Below are positions 28,453-38,908 of a stretch of 64,000 nt of DNA, piece after piece. This stretch comes from Thalassoglobus sp. JC818 (GTDB taxonomy: Bacteria; Planctomycetota; Planctomycetia; Planctomycetales; Planctomycetaceae). Made by a program: the position numbers and the translations under genes. A model generated the notes under the pieces. That model was not told where the DNA came from. It ran no database searches and worked only from the letters and a program-made list of their open reading frames with translations. The DNA lies in NCBI RefSeq assembly GCF_040717535.1, contig NZ_JBFEFI010000001.1, positions 992,001 through 1,056,000 of the forward strand, written 5' to 3'. The number at the start of each line of letters is the position of its first letter. The first letter of the stretch is position 1.

Positions 28453-29349
28453 ATGAGCGAACAAAGCCTTCAGAAGTGGCGATTCACGGCGAAGCGAGAC
28501 ATTCATCGCCTCATCGAAACAGCTCATACGCTGCGGCGAATCTGGATCTTCGTTCTCATTCTGGGGCTGTATAGTTCCTTCGCGGTTTTGAAAGAGTATT
28601 CACAATTCGCGACTCTGCTCGATCTGCCGTCTGACATTTTCGCTCTCTTCGGAGCGATCTTGTCGATCATTCTCGTGTTCCGAACAAACCGCGCTTACGA
28701 CCGGTGGTGGGAAGCCCGCACACTCTGGGGCAAGCAGGTCAATATCAGCCGCAATCTGGCCATCAAAGTCAACCAGTTCGCTGCCCTCGAACATGGGGAA
28801 CGACAACATCTTCAGAAGTCGATCGCTGGCTTTGCTTACGCTTTGAAAGACCATCTCCGATCGAAAGCAAAATTGCGTGAGATTCCCGGATGGACGGACG
28901 CATCCGAAGATCCCAAGCATGTTCCTGCATGGATCACTCAACAGATTTACGCTCAGATGACTGCTTTGCTTCATCAAAACCGGCTCTCGTCGGATGAGCT
29001 TCGAATCTGCGATACCGACTCACACGACTTTCTGAATGTCTGCGGAGGCTGTGAGCGAATTCGAAACACATTGATCGCGGGTTCGTATCGGTCCTACGCG
29101 ATCAAGTGCTTACTTCTGTACCTGCTGTCCTTGCCTTGGGGATTGGTTGAAGACTTCGGTCTCCTAACGATTCCAGTCACGATGATTGTTGGCTACGTCA
29201 TGATCGGATTGGAAACCATCGCTGACGATGTCGAAGAACCATTCGGCACCGATCTTGACGATCTCAATCTCGAATCACTCTGCGACACGATCGATCGCAC
29301 GACAGCGGAGATTCTGGATGTCTCTCCCGTTGGGGCGCCAGCAGGCTAG
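28453..29349 (+). CDS. Bestrophin-family anion channel
   Basis: This 298-residue protein of the bestrophin/UPF0187 family forms pentameric anion channels in other organisms. Hydrophobic segments lie near residues 30-50, 62-76, 218-235 and 240-260. The family signature VFRTNRAYDRWWEARTLWG lies near residue 75, and EEPFGTD, matching the conserved DDPFG-type turn, near the C-terminus. It is shorter than animal bestrophins, as is normal in bacteria. It converges on the adhesin gene and has no operon partners. Confidence 0.92.
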   Translation: MSEQSLQKWRFTAKRDIHRLIETAHTLRRIWIFVLILGLYSSFAVLKEYSQFATLLDLPSDIFALFGAILSIILVFRTNRAYDRWWEARTLWGKQVNISRNLAIKVNQFAALEHGERQHLQKSIAGFAYALKDHLRSKAKLREIPGWTDASEDPKHVPAWITQQIYAQMTALLHQNRLSSDELRICDTDSHDFLNVCGGCERIRNTLIAGSYRSYAIKCLLLYLLSLPWGLVEDFGLLTIPVTMIVGYVMIGLETIADDVEEPFGTDLDDLNLESLCDTIDRTTAEILDVSPVGAPAG

Positions 29350-29405
29350 TCAATGTGACTGCGGGCCATTGACCTAACCTGCCGGCGACGGAGGAAACTT
29401 CGACT

Positions 29406-31538
29406 CTACCAGCGGAATCCTGAGAAACCTCTTGCAAGGTTCTGGATGCGGCAAAAACTCTGCTGGATGTGTGAGTACAAGCCACGGACATTCAGTGAAT
29501 GACCGGTGTGCTCTTCAACGACATTGGCGACATGCACGATGACTCTCCGAACTCGCTTCCAAAAGTTGTGCTGCTCGCAATCATCCTCACCAGACCCCTG
29601 ATCGGGATCGGCGTTGACTGTCACTTCGAAGGTTTCTTCGACGTAACCGCCGTCTGCATCAGTCGCACGAACAGTAATTTCGGTCGTTCCGACCTGGCCA
29701 TCGAGGTAATTCAACGTCAACTGCGATCCATTAAGTGACGTGCCAACGAGCCCGCTGTTGGTATTCCCGACAATTGTCAAAGCGAGGCCAGAGGTTTCGA
29801 TGTCGGTAAAGACTCCGGAAAGGTCAATCGTAGAAGTGGCTGTTCCTTCTTCGACGGAGACATCGTTAATCGGTGAAACAACAGTCGGAAGATCATTCAC
29901 CGAATGAACGGTCACCAGGAATGTGTGGTCGACAAATTCTCCATCGGAATCAGTCGCCCGGATGGTCACTTCAACCACACCGAATTGATTCGGCAGGTAA
30001 CTGAGTGTCAGTTGGTTCCCGTCCAGACTGGTCTCGATCACTCCTGTTTCTGAAAGCGACTGCACAGTCAGTGTCAGGCTTTGGTCTTCGACATCCTGAA
30101 ACAGGCTTCCCAAGTCGATGACTGTCTGGGAAGCATCTTCGTCGACACTCACGTCGTCGAGCGGCGATTGAACCACTGGTGGATCGTTGACCGAGTTCAC
30201 GACGACATTCAGAACGTGTTCAACAAAGTCTCCTTGTGAATCCGTTGCCCGGATCGTGACCTGTGCGTCGCCGAATCCATTCTCTGCAAACTGCAATCGC
30301 AATTCCTCGCCGACGATACTTGTCGAAACCAATCCTGAATTCGTGTTGCCTTCGATGGTGATCGAGAGAATGGCGTCTTCCGCATCTGAAAACAGACCGG
30401 AAAGATCGATGACAACGTCTTCGGCGTCCTCGTCGACATTTACATCCTGAAGAGTCCCAACCACAACCGGTGGTTGGTTAAAGACTTCGATGGTTGTGAC
30501 TGCAAACGTCTCGTCGACAAACAGTCCCGACGAGTCTGTTGCGCGAATCGTCAAATCACCTGTCACAAGAAGCGATGGATCGGCGAACGAAATCGTCAGT
30601 TGGGTCCCTTGAATGGATGTCTGAATCAGCGACGAGTTTGTATTTCGAAAAACACTCAAATCGAGATTGGCATCTTCCGCATCACTAAAGACGTTGGAGA
30701 GGTCGACGACAACCGTCTGAACTCCTTGATCGACATTCAAATCGTCGATCGGATTGACAACGATCGGCGGAGTGGAGCTCGGTTCTGTGACAGCGACTGT
30801 CAGTTGATGTTCGGCAAATTCTCCGGATGGATCGGTCGCACGAATCGTCAAATCGACTGATGCCATCAGGTTGGGATCTGCAACTCGAACAGTCAGAATT
30901 GAACCCTCGATCGATGCCAGAAAGAAGAATGGGTTCGAACTCGATTCGACAGTCAGTGTCAGTGGATCTCCGTTTGGATCGGAGAAGAGGTCCGATAGGT
31001 CGTATGTCGCCTGAAAATTTCCTTGTGTGAATTCCAGTGTACCTGGAGGATTCGCAACGACCGGTGCGGCATTGGCTCCACCGAGGACCTGAATCGTGAA
31101 CTCTTTGGGAGCACCGAGTTGGGCCCCGGCAGCATCGGTCACCTGGATCTGAATCGTGTGTGATGAGTTGCTTTGAGCATCGATCAACGAGCTATCGGTG
31201 ATGCGTAGTGTCCGACCGTCGATGTGGAATCTTCCGCCCGCATCGTCGACCAGTGTGAATGTATGCGTATCAGAGACATCAGCATCGACGGCGATCAGAA
31301 TTCCGACAATGGCATTGTCCGGAGCTGAGTCCTCAATGTCGGTAGAAGTGAGGCGAACGTCCGTTGGTGCATTGTTCGTAGTGGCAGCAGCTGCTGTTCC
31401 CGACAGCATTTCACGAGACTCTAAAGATTCCAGCTGTGAGTTACTCCGATGGTGCTTTCTTTTTTTCGCTGTCTTGAATTCGTCTTCGAAACACGTTGCC
31501 TTCAGTAAGTCACTCAAAGAATTCAACTCGACCTTCAC
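29406..31538 (-). CDS. LEPR-xLL-type secreted adhesin with cadherin-like repeats
   Basis: This 710-residue protein opens with a basic KKRKHHR cluster and QLESLESREMLSG, a variant of the planctomycete LEPR-xLL N-terminal motif. About six beta-sandwich repeats of roughly 95 residues follow (about 55-640), each with a variant of the IRATDS-G-FVE strand and a Pro-Pro-Val linker, as in bacterial cadherin-like domains. The C-terminal 60 residues are unlike the repeats: basic, Trp- and Arg-containing, with HNFWKRVRRVIVHVANVVEEH. The start is a GTG with GGGGAG eight bases upstream. It probably acts at the cell surface in adhesion. Repeat boundaries are approximate. Confidence 0.85.
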   Translation of the reverse strand: MKVELNSLSDLLKATCFEDEFKTAKKRKHHRSNSQLESLESREMLSGTAAAATTNNAPTDVRLTSTDIEDSAPDNAIVGILIAVDADVSDTHTFTLVDDAGGRFHIDGRTLRITDSSLIDAQSNSSHTIQIQVTDAAGAQLGAPKEFTIQVLGGANAAPVVANPPGTLEFTQGNFQATYDLSDLFSDPNGDPLTLTVESSSNPFFFLASIEGSILTVRVADPNLMASVDLTIRATDPSGEFAEHQLTVAVTEPSSTPPIVVNPIDDLNVDQGVQTVVVDLSNVFSDAEDANLDLSVFRNTNSSLIQTSIQGTQLTISFADPSLLVTGDLTIRATDSSGLFVDETFAVTTIEVFNQPPVVVGTLQDVNVDEDAEDVVIDLSGLFSDAEDAILSITIEGNTNSGLVSTSIVGEELRLQFAENGFGDAQVTIRATDSQGDFVEHVLNVVVNSVNDPPVVQSPLDDVSVDEDASQTVIDLGSLFQDVEDQSLTLTVQSLSETGVIETSLDGNQLTLSYLPNQFGVVEVTIRATDSDGEFVDHTFLVTVHSVNDLPTVVSPINDVSVEEGTATSTIDLSGVFTDIETSGLALTIVGNTNSGLVGTSLNGSQLTLNYLDGQVGTTEITVRATDADGGYVEETFEVTVNADPDQGSGEDDCEQHNFWKRVRRVIVHVANVVEEHTGHSLNVRGLYSHIQQSFCRIQNLARGFSGFRW

Positions 31539-32042
31539 GACGAGGCTCCCCTAGACCAATCGGCACCTGACGATGAAACCTCGCCGGTCCAATCATATTT
31601 CCAGATCAAACAGAAACGGATAAAACGAATTCACTCATCGGGGGGATTTGAGGGGCGTAGCCCGATCGAAGCTTAGGTCAACAATTTCACGAGATTCCGA
31701 AAATTCTTAGATTTGCAATGATTTCGATGTTGCCGAAAATACACGTTGCTCGCCGCGACGAAGGTTCTCTCGCCAATTCTCACTGCGGTACCTGAAAAAC
31801 AACTGCAAACGCAGAACTTCGACGCGCTCCTTGATCTCATCGGCAAATGCAAATGGCACGTTGGCGAATGACGCGGAACAGATCGTTCTCGTGAGTGTGA
31901 TGGGTTGCGTTCTGAGTCGTGATCAGAGATTTTCCGCACTGGCGAGGAAACATCGATTTCAGGACAATCCCACTCGCCGAGAGCTTCAGCGTTCGCAATG
32001 AAAAGCCGGGACGGATGTCCGACAACATGAAACGGGAATGGA
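31539..32042. other. Divergent intergenic region, adhesin / kefB-like
   Basis: About 500 bases without a convincing gene. One antisense frame of about 144 codons exists but has no recognisable protein character. A TATGAT box lies near 31595-31600 on the minus strand, without a matching -35. Nothing else is assigned. Confidence 0.45.
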
Positions 32043-33695
32043 ATGTCCGGCGTAATCATTGATGATCTTTTACTGATCCTGACAGCGGGACTGATTGCCG
32101 GACTCATTTGTCGACGAATCCAGCTGTCGGTCCTGGTTGGATATCTCCTTGTCGGTGCCTGCCTCGGCGAAGGGGGACTTCGCTGGATTCACGACGAACA
32201 CCATCAGCTCGAATACTTGGCGGAAGCGGGCGTGTTCCTGCTGCTCTTTGCGATCGGTCTGGAGTTCTCGCTCGACGAACTTCTTAAGTTGGGCACCAAC
32301 CTTCTGATCGGGGGTGGAGTGCAAATGCTCCTGGTGGCCGTTCCGGTCATCGCCTTTCTCGTCTCGATTGGAATGGGATGGTCGAGCGCGCTGATTATCG
32401 GCCCTGCGGTCGCTTTCAGTTCGACGGTTCTGGTCTTCAAAGCCTTGTCAGAACGGGGAGAAGTGAGTCAGCCGCACGGACGCAGAGCGATTGGAATTCT
32501 CCTCTTTCAAGACATGGCTCTGATTCCGTTGCTGTTGATGGTCCCGTTACTGACCGGCGAAGGAGAACCGCCGGGACTCTTTGATTACGTGCAGCTTGCG
32601 TTGAAATCTCTCTGCTTTGTGCTTGGAATCGTTGGACTCAGAAGGTTGCTGGGAGAATTCGTGATTCCGGGACTCGCCAGATTTCGGAGTCCGGATCTGG
32701 TTGTGCTCTTCACTCTCGTTTCGCTCGGCGGACTCGCTCTCGTCGCATACCTGCTCGGACTTCCCCCGGCGATTGGCGCCTTTGCAGCCGGGTTGGTTTT
32801 CAACGGAAACCGATGGTCGAAGCAGATTGATGCACTCGTCCTTCCGTTTCGAGAAACATTCTCCGCGATCTTCTTCACGAGTCTCGGGCTCTTTTTCGAT
32901 CCTCGATTCCTGATCGACGAACCAGTCGTAACCGCACTCATGCTGGTCGGGCTCATCGCTTTGAAAGCCTTAGCAGCCACGATTGCACTGAAACTCACCG
33001 GTCTGAGTTGGCAGAAGTCCGCCGGGATGGGAATCGGCCTGGCTCACATCGGGGAATTTGCATTCGTCCTCACGCTTCTCGGTCGTGAAGCGGGGGTTGT
33101 CACCGTGAGCGATTATCGACGACTGGTGACATTGGCGATTTGCTCATTGATTGTCACTCCGATGTTGTTATCGCTGGGACTTCGTCGGACGAAGGACACA
33201 GCGACTTCGGTCGACACTGAACGTGAAGAGGAAGTCGTTCTGGGAACACAACGTCGGGCGATCGTGGTTGGTGCCGGTCCGATTGGGAAACAAGTGACCT
33301 CTCGACTGGAAACAATGGGACATGATGTCTGCCTCGTCGACCTGAGTGCCATCAACCTCTATCCATTTGCCCAGCTTGGATTTCGAACCGTTGCGGGAGA
33401 CGCAACTCAGGCGGAAATTCTGGAACTCGCACTCGTTCGCGAAACCGGGTTGATTGTGGTGTGTGTCCCATCGGACGAGATGTCGACTCAAATCGTCCAG
33501 ATGGTCAGAAAGCTCAATAGCGATTGTTTTGTGCTTGTCCGCTGCCGCTATCAGGGTACAGTTTCCAAGCTTAAGAAAGTGGGTGCTGAGCGAGTCGTCA
33601 GCGAAGAAGTGCTCGCCAGCCTCGCGTTGCTTGACGCTCTGGAGAAAGCATCGAGTCAGCAATTGACTCCGCCGACGGAACATCCATCTGCGTGA
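32043..33695 (+). CDS. CPA2-type cation:proton antiporter with TrkA-N domain (Kef-like)
   Basis: This 550-residue protein has an N-terminal set of about 12 membrane helices with the LLFAIGLEFSLDELLKLG motif, AFSSTVLVFKAL and FQDMALIPLL, typical of the Na+/H+ exchanger domain of CPA2 proteins. A cytoplasmic Rossmann domain (TrkA-N, RAIVVGAGPIGKQVTSRLE near residue 402) follows, which gates Kef-type potassium efflux systems through nucleotide or glutathione binding. It is shorter at the C-terminus than KefB/KefC. The physiological ion is not certain. No KefF/G-type quinone reductase is adjacent. Confidence 0.93.
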   Translation: MSGVIIDDLLLILTAGLIAGLICRRIQLSVLVGYLLVGACLGEGGLRWIHDEHHQLEYLAEAGVFLLLFAIGLEFSLDELLKLGTNLLIGGGVQMLLVAVPVIAFLVSIGMGWSSALIIGPAVAFSSTVLVFKALSERGEVSQPHGRRAIGILLFQDMALIPLLLMVPLLTGEGEPPGLFDYVQLALKSLCFVLGIVGLRRLLGEFVIPGLARFRSPDLVVLFTLVSLGGLALVAYLLGLPPAIGAFAAGLVFNGNRWSKQIDALVLPFRETFSAIFFTSLGLFFDPRFLIDEPVVTALMLVGLIALKALAATIALKLTGLSWQKSAGMGIGLAHIGEFAFVLTLLGREAGVVTVSDYRRLVTLAICSLIVTPMLLSLGLRRTKDTATSVDTEREEEVVLGTQRRAIVVGAGPIGKQVTSRLETMGHDVCLVDLSAINLYPFAQLGFRTVAGDATQAEILELALVRETGLIVVCVPSDEMSTQIVQMVRKLNSDCFVLVRCRYQGTVSKLKKVGAERVVSEEVLASLALLDALEKASSQQLTPPTEHPSA

Positions 33696-33706
33696 ATGTG
33701 GACAAT

Positions 33707-33741
33707 TTTTCAGACTTCTGAAAATGGCTCTTCCAGAAGAG
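33707..33741 (+). terminator. Two short hairpins after kefB-like gene
   Basis: TTTTCAGA and TCTGAAAA (spacer CT) at 33707-33724, then CTCTT and AAGAG around CCAG at 33728-33741, follow the stop codon at 33695. There is no T-run after the second stem, so termination is uncertain. Confidence 0.35.
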
Positions 33742-33795
33742 TGACTGGACGAGATAGAACAGACTCCTTCTCAGTTCCAGAATTGAACTGCCGGA

Positions 33796-35250
33796 TTGCC
33801 CCGCCTACCCGAATGGGACGTTCTCACTGTGTGGCCCCTCGAAACTGCCAAGAGAAACATCATCATCGCTGGCTGCCTGGGGATGGCCTATACCCAGCTG
33901 ACCCTGTCAGCGGCAGCGATCGACTATGTCCGAGAACTTGGTGGAACCGGTCTACACGTTGGCATCTTGAATGCGATTCCGGTCGCGCTTCTGGGATTTC
34001 AGTTTCTGGCGGCCATCATCGCCAATCACCTCAACTACCGTCGATCGTTGTGGGTGGTTTGTTCGCTCTTTCAACGTGCGTTTCTGATTCCGATCGTCTT
34101 CGGACCAATCATTTGGCCGGAACTCGGAGACACGACGTGGATCTGGATTTTCCTCGCTGCGATTACTTGTAACCAGGCGCTGCAACACTTTTGTGCTCCG
34201 CTCTGGCTGTCGTGGATGGGAGACTATTTGCCCCACTACGACCTGAATACCTATTGGGGGCATCGTCAAAGATGGTTGCAGTGGTCGGCAGCGGGATCGT
34301 TGTGTGTGGCTGCTCTGCTCCTCTCTCAAGCAGACCTCGGAGTCCGTATCGGGTATCCCGTCCTCGCTGCTGGAGCGGGAATTCTGGGACTGATCGACGT
34401 TTTGATCTTCCTGAAAGTCGACGAACCTCCGGTAACGAAACTTCCTCAACCACGTCTCCGAACTGTCCTGCTGGCCCCATTTCGCCATCGCGGTTTCCGA
34501 TCCTTCATCGGATTCATGTGCTTCTGGCACTTTGCGACAATGATCGGGGCAGCTTTCATCAGCCTCTATCTCCTCGATCATGTTGGGATGAGTCTGCATG
34601 CGGTGCTGGCACTTTGGACCTGGTCCTGGATCGGCGGAGCACTGACAGCCAGCTGGCTTGGCCGACTGAGCAATCACTTTGGCAACAAGCCACTGCTCGT
34701 TCTGTGTGTGATCTGCAAGACGATCAACATGATCGCTCTGCTCGCCATCCCCCAAGACCCAACGACCGCTTTCTACATTCTGGTGCCGGTCTTTATGGTC
34801 GATGCAGCCCTGAATGCTGGATTCGCAATCGCGACGAATGGATTCCTGCTTAAGAATTCGCCAGCGGAGAACCGGACGATGTTTATCGCGTCTGGCACTG
34901 CGATGGCAGGGATTGTGGGTGGGATCACAGCGACCATCGTCGGAGCGATCCTTTCACTCAATCAAGGCTGGTCCGTGTCGCTCGGAGGGCATCTTTTCAC
35001 GGGATACCACGTCTGTTTTGCGGTCAGCCTGCTTCTGCGAGTTGCTGCGATTCCGATCGTTTCGCGGATTCATGAACCTACTTCGCACGACACGATTCAG
35101 GTCGTGACATCGCTGATCGGAGTAACACCGCTGCGAATGATTCGATATCCGGCAGGTCTTTATCGCACGATGTTCGTGAAACCTCGAACTGTTCGACCGA
35201 AGCAAACGGAAGCTCGACCCGAACCGACAAAGACATCCCCTCCGAACTGA
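33796..35250 (+). CDS. Major facilitator superfamily transporter
   Basis: This 484-residue protein has about 12 hydrophobic helices in two groups of six, separated near residue 215 by a polar loop (LKVDEPPVTKLPQPRLRT). An MFS-type basic turn (WLGRLSNHFGNKPLL) precedes helix 8. The N-terminal helix pattern resembles sugar-type MFS members of planctomycetes, but no substrate motif is evident. The start is a TTG at 33796; a GTG near 33829 is possible. The C-terminus is Pro/Thr-rich and basic. It converges on proA, separated by only 39 bases. Confidence 0.85.
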   Translation: MPRLPEWDVLTVWPLETAKRNIIIAGCLGMAYTQLTLSAAAIDYVRELGGTGLHVGILNAIPVALLGFQFLAAIIANHLNYRRSLWVVCSLFQRAFLIPIVFGPIIWPELGDTTWIWIFLAAITCNQALQHFCAPLWLSWMGDYLPHYDLNTYWGHRQRWLQWSAAGSLCVAALLLSQADLGVRIGYPVLAAGAGILGLIDVLIFLKVDEPPVTKLPQPRLRTVLLAPFRHRGFRSFIGFMCFWHFATMIGAAFISLYLLDHVGMSLHAVLALWTWSWIGGALTASWLGRLSNHFGNKPLLVLCVICKTINMIALLAIPQDPTTAFYILVPVFMVDAALNAGFAIATNGFLLKNSPAENRTMFIASGTAMAGIVGGITATIVGAILSLNQGWSVSLGGHLFTGYHVCFAVSLLLRVAAIPIVSRIHEPTSHDTIQVVTSLIGVTPLRMIRYPAGLYRTMFVKPRTVRPKQTEARPEPTKTSPPN

Positions 35251-35282
35251 TCGAAGGGGAGCATTTTGACCACTCAGTACCA

Positions 35283-35303
35283 GTCAAATTCAGCGAATTT
35301 GAC
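35283..35303. repeat. 9+3+9 dyad spanning the proA stop
   Basis: GTCAAATTC and GAATTTGAC are perfect arms around AGC, overlapping the proA stop codon between two convergent genes. No T-run follows. Confidence 0.4.
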
Positions 35304-36549
35304 CATCTCCATAAGCGACGTATTTGTAGCTTGTCAGTTCTTTCAGACCGCACGGTCCGCGTGCATGGAACTTGTCTGTGCTGATTCCAATTTCTGCCCC
35401 AAGCCCGAATTCGCCTCCGTCATTGAACCGGGTGCTGGCATTCACCAGCACAGCTGCGGAATCGACTTCACTGGTGAACCGGCGTGCGGAATTGAAATTT
35501 GTGGTCACAATCACATCAGTATGATGTGATCCGTATTCGTTGATGTGCTCGATGGCTTCATCGATGCTGTTGACGACTTTTGCTGAGATTTTGAGATCAA
35601 GATATTCAGTCCGGTAGTCTTCTTCGGTCGCCACGAGTGCTTCGGGAATAATGGATCGGACACGATCATCGCTTCGAATTTCGACGCCCTTTTCCAACAA
35701 GGCTGGCCCAGCCAGTTTGAGAAACTCGTCGGCGATTTCTTCGTGAACGAGAAAAGACTCGGCCGCGTTACAGACTCCGGTTCGATGACATTTGCTGTTG
35801 ATGAGGATATCCCGCGCAACCTGCAGATCTGCGGACCGGTCGACGTAAACGTGACAGACTCCGTCGAAGTGCTTGATCACCGGCATCGTTGCTTCTTGCG
35901 TGACACGCTCGATCAACGATTTGCCACCGCGTGGAATGGCGACGTCGATACTTTCATGACACTTGAGAAACGCTCCCACGGCAGCCCGATCGGTCGTTTC
36001 GACAAGTTGGACAGCATGTTGGGGAAGACCGCATTCACCCAGTGTTTCGGAGAGGAGCCGGTAGAATGCCATGTTGCTGTGAAAGGCTTCTTTTCCCCCA
36101 CGCAAGATCACCGCATTTCCACTTTTCACGCAGAGGGCGGCTGCGTCGACAGTGACGTTTGGGCGTGATTCATAGATGAAGAAAACCACTCCCAGCGGGA
36201 CGCGAACTTTCGTGACCAGCAATCCGTTCGGACGCGGATTGCTGTCGATAATTTCGCCGATTGGATCGGGAAGCTGAGCGACCTCTTCGAGCGCCTGTGC
36301 GATCCCTTCCAGCCGCTCGGGCGTGAGGCGCAACCGGTCAATCTGGGCACTTGTCAGCCCAAATTCTGGAGCTTTGGCGATGTCGCGCTCGTTTTCTGCG
36401 AGGAGAGCAGATTCCTGACTTCGAATTCTTTCCGCAGAGAGACGAAGCCAGTCGTTCTTCCGTCCGCCAGTTGTTGTCACGAGGGCACGCGAGGCTGCCT
36501 TCGCCTGATGTGCGACTTGGGAGACGTATTCTTCAAGGTTATCGTTCAT
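35290..36549 (-). CDS. proA: Gamma-glutamyl phosphate reductase
   Basis: This 419-residue NADPH-dependent enzyme converts gamma-glutamyl phosphate to glutamate semialdehyde in proline synthesis. The aldehyde-dehydrogenase-like fold is shown by [37 protein letters not shown] and a catalytic Cys in [16 protein letters not shown]. The conserved tail [29 protein letters not shown] confirms proA. proB is not adjacent. It converges on the MFS gene. Confidence 0.97.
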   Translation of the reverse strand: MNDNLEEYVSQVAHQAKAASRALVTTTGGRKNDWLRLSAERIRSQESALLAENERDIAKAPEFGLTSAQIDRLRLTPERLEGIAQALEEVAQLPDPIGEIIDSNPRPNGLLVTKVRVPLGVVFFIYESRPNVTVDAAALCVKSGNAVILRGGKEAFHSNMAFYRLLSETLGECGLPQHAVQLVETTDRAAVGAFLKCHESIDVAIPRGGKSLIERVTQEATMPVIKHFDGVCHVYVDRSADLQVARDILINSKCHRTGVCNAAESFLVHEEIADEFLKLAGPALLEKGVEIRSDDRVRSIIPEALVATEEDYRTEYLDLKISAKVVNSIDEAIEHINEYGSHHTDVIVTTNFNSARRFTSEVDSAAVLVNASTRFNDGGEFGLGAEIGISTDKFHARGPCGLKELTSYKYVAYGDGQIR

Positions 36550-36745
36550 GTTTCCATTCTTACTGATCTCGAACGCGAGTTCAAACTGTGGCGAACCGAC
36601 TCAGTATTGGTGAGATGCATCGAAAGATTTGGATCTTTTGCCGTTCAAATGACCTCGCACGAGCTCTCTTGTCGTGAACACCAATTGAGAGAGAAGTGAC
36701 ACTGAAGCTTGAAAACTGTCGGGAGTCCGCCGAAGTGATCTCAAA

Positions 36746-38908
36746 CTAGAGATTGTGAGGCTCGAACATGGTTCGCTGCTTTTTCGCGATTCCGCGAGTC
36801 GCGTGGCGTGCTTCCCGGTAGAGAAATTCCTGTGCGCGACATTCCGGATCATCATCCGATTTTTCGTAAGTGTACGAACCATCAGGCTGGAGCGTCGCTG
36901 CTTTCACGTTGTCTCGTTCAAAGACTCGCATGATGTGGATGAGACGCTGGCGGCATTTCGGGTCTTCGACCGGGACGAGTAGTTCTTTTCGATGATCGAG
37001 ATTTCGCGGCATCCAGTCTGCGCTGGAGATGTAGACCTTCGGATCTCCCCCGTGATGCACGTAAATAATGCGGGCGTGCTCGAGAAATCTGTCGACAATA
37101 CTCGTCACGCGAATGTTCTCACTCATTCCCGGAACTCCCGGTTTCAAGCAGCAGATTCCACGGATGTTGAGAAAGATTTTCACACCGGCCTGTGAAGCTT
37201 TGTAAAGCGACTCAATCAAAACAGTGTCCGTGAGCGCATTCAGCTTCACCTTGATTCTGGCATTCTGTCCGTTCGCTGCCCGCTCCGCTTCGGCATCGAT
37301 CATTTCTTTGATCGCACTCCGCAGAAGCAATGGAGCTGTTTCGATTTTGCGGTAAACATGCGGCGGTTGAGAATATCCGGAGATCGCGTTGAAGAAGGCG
37401 ATCGCGTCCACACCGAGGTCTTCGTCAGTTGTGAACAAAGAGACATCGCTGTAAATCTTCGCGGTCGACTCGTTGTAGTTTCCGGTCCCGAAGTGCACGT
37501 ATCGCTGAATTCCTTCCGGCTCTCGACGGACGATGATGCACACCTTAGCGTGAGTCTTCAGCCCCTTCACCCCGTGAATCACCTGTGCACCGATCGATTC
37601 CAGTTCGCGGGCCTGATTGAGGTTTCGCTCTTCGTCGAAACGGGCTTTCAACTCAAGTAGAACCGTGACATGTTTGCCGTTGTCGACAGCTCGCTTAAGT
37701 GCTCGAATGATCGGGCTGTTGCGACTGATTCGGTAAAGGGTCTGCTTAATCGCGATCACATCGGGATCGGCAGCTGCTTCATCAATGAGTCGCACGACCG
37801 GTTCAAAGCTTTCATACGGATGAAAGAGCATGACGTCCCGCTGGGAGATGACGTCAAACATTGTCTCTTCGGCAGGGATGTCAGGAGAGTTCAGCGGGGG
37901 CCACGGTTCGTATTGATGCTGTTCAAATCCGCTGCGAGTGGCGAGTTCCATGAATGCTCCCAAGTCGAGTGGACCGGAAAGCTTCACGAGTTGATCCGGT
38001 TCGATATCGACTTCGGAAATGAGAAACTCAACCATCTCCGATGACACGGATGCATCGATCTCGACACGAATACAATCTGCCCGCGTGCGCGCTCGCAACA
38101 CGTCCGCCATATTCACAGCGAGTCCGTGCGGCGTCAGTTCCTGCACTTCAACATCGGCGTTGCGAGTCAGACGGAACGGCTGACACTCGACAATCGTTTC
38201 CCCCGGGAAGAAGTCTTCAATAAATCGCGAGACGACATCTTCCAAAAGCATGTAAACATGGTTCGAGTTGCCCTCACCCGGCAGTGAATAGAATCTTGAC
38301 AGCGTTCTTCCAAACGGAATCACCGCGTAACGTTCCTGCGAATCGTCAGAAGGATCCTGCTTTCCGCCGCTCTCGATGCCGAGTTCTTCACCCAACTTGT
38401 CATCCGGCGTCTCGATCGGTGCGAGCCGGACACACATCGCCATCATCTGATTGGCCAGCAGTGGGAACGGGTTACCTCGCCCGACAGCCATGGGAGTGAG
38501 AACCGACAGGACTTCGCGATCGAAAATCTGACGGAGATGATCTTCCTGTTCGGAATTCAGCAACTCATCCTTAACGCCCTGCACTCCTGCATCATGCAGA
38601 GCTGGAACAAGCTCATTCAAAAAACAATCGTATTGATCGCGAATGATCTGGTCGACGCGTTCGCGGACCGCGGCTAGCTGCTGATGTGGAGAGAGTCCGG
38701 ACGGAGCCACAGACGTCGACTTTGACTCAATCAGCGTTGTGAGCGCTCCGACACGAACGCGGAAGAATTCATCAAGATTCGAACTCGTGATCGCGAGAAA
38801 CTTCAGTCGTTCGAACAGGGGGACTTCGTCGTTCAGTGCTTCGTTGAGTACCCGTTGATTGAATTCCAGCCAACTCAATTCACGATCGAAAAATTTTGTC
38901 TCGCTCAT
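36746..38908 (-). CDS. ppk: Polyphosphate kinase 1
   Basis: This 720-residue enzyme polymerises ATP gamma-phosphate into polyphosphate reversibly. The N-terminal helical domain starts FFDRELSWLEFNQRVL, followed by LKFLAITSSNLDEFFRVRVG. The catalytic region has KQTLYRIS, the GLKTHAKVCIIVRRE motif with the autophosphorylated His, HFGTGNYNESTAKIYSD, and ISSADWMPRNLDHR in the C-terminal domain. I chose the ATG at 38908 over a TTG immediately before it. The gene stands alone; no ppx is seen within the window. Confidence 0.97.
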   Translation of the reverse strand: MSETKFFDRELSWLEFNQRVLNEALNDEVPLFERLKFLAITSSNLDEFFRVRVGALTTLIESKSTSVAPSGLSPHQQLAAVRERVDQIIRDQYDCFLNELVPALHDAGVQGVKDELLNSEQEDHLRQIFDREVLSVLTPMAVGRGNPFPLLANQMMAMCVRLAPIETPDDKLGEELGIESGGKQDPSDDSQERYAVIPFGRTLSRFYSLPGEGNSNHVYMLLEDVVSRFIEDFFPGETIVECQPFRLTRNADVEVQELTPHGLAVNMADVLRARTRADCIRVEIDASVSSEMVEFLISEVDIEPDQLVKLSGPLDLGAFMELATRSGFEQHQYEPWPPLNSPDIPAEETMFDVISQRDVMLFHPYESFEPVVRLIDEAAADPDVIAIKQTLYRISRNSPIIRALKRAVDNGKHVTVLLELKARFDEERNLNQARELESIGAQVIHGVKGLKTHAKVCIIVRREPEGIQRYVHFGTGNYNESTAKIYSDVSLFTTDEDLGVDAIAFFNAISGYSQPPHVYRKIETAPLLLRSAIKEMIDAEAERAANGQNARIKVKLNALTDTVLIESLYKASQAGVKIFLNIRGICCLKPGVPGMSENIRVTSIVDRFLEHARIIYVHHGGDPKVYISSADWMPRNLDHRKELLVPVEDPKCRQRLIHIMRVFERDNVKAATLQPDGSYTYEKSDDDPECRAQEFLYREARHATRGIAKKQRTMFEPHNL

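Noticed and set aside
31673-32107. 144-codon minus-strand frame between adhesin and antiporter
   Set aside because: Its translation is rich in Ser, Arg and His with no hydrophobic core or motif, and it runs into the start of the antiporter gene.
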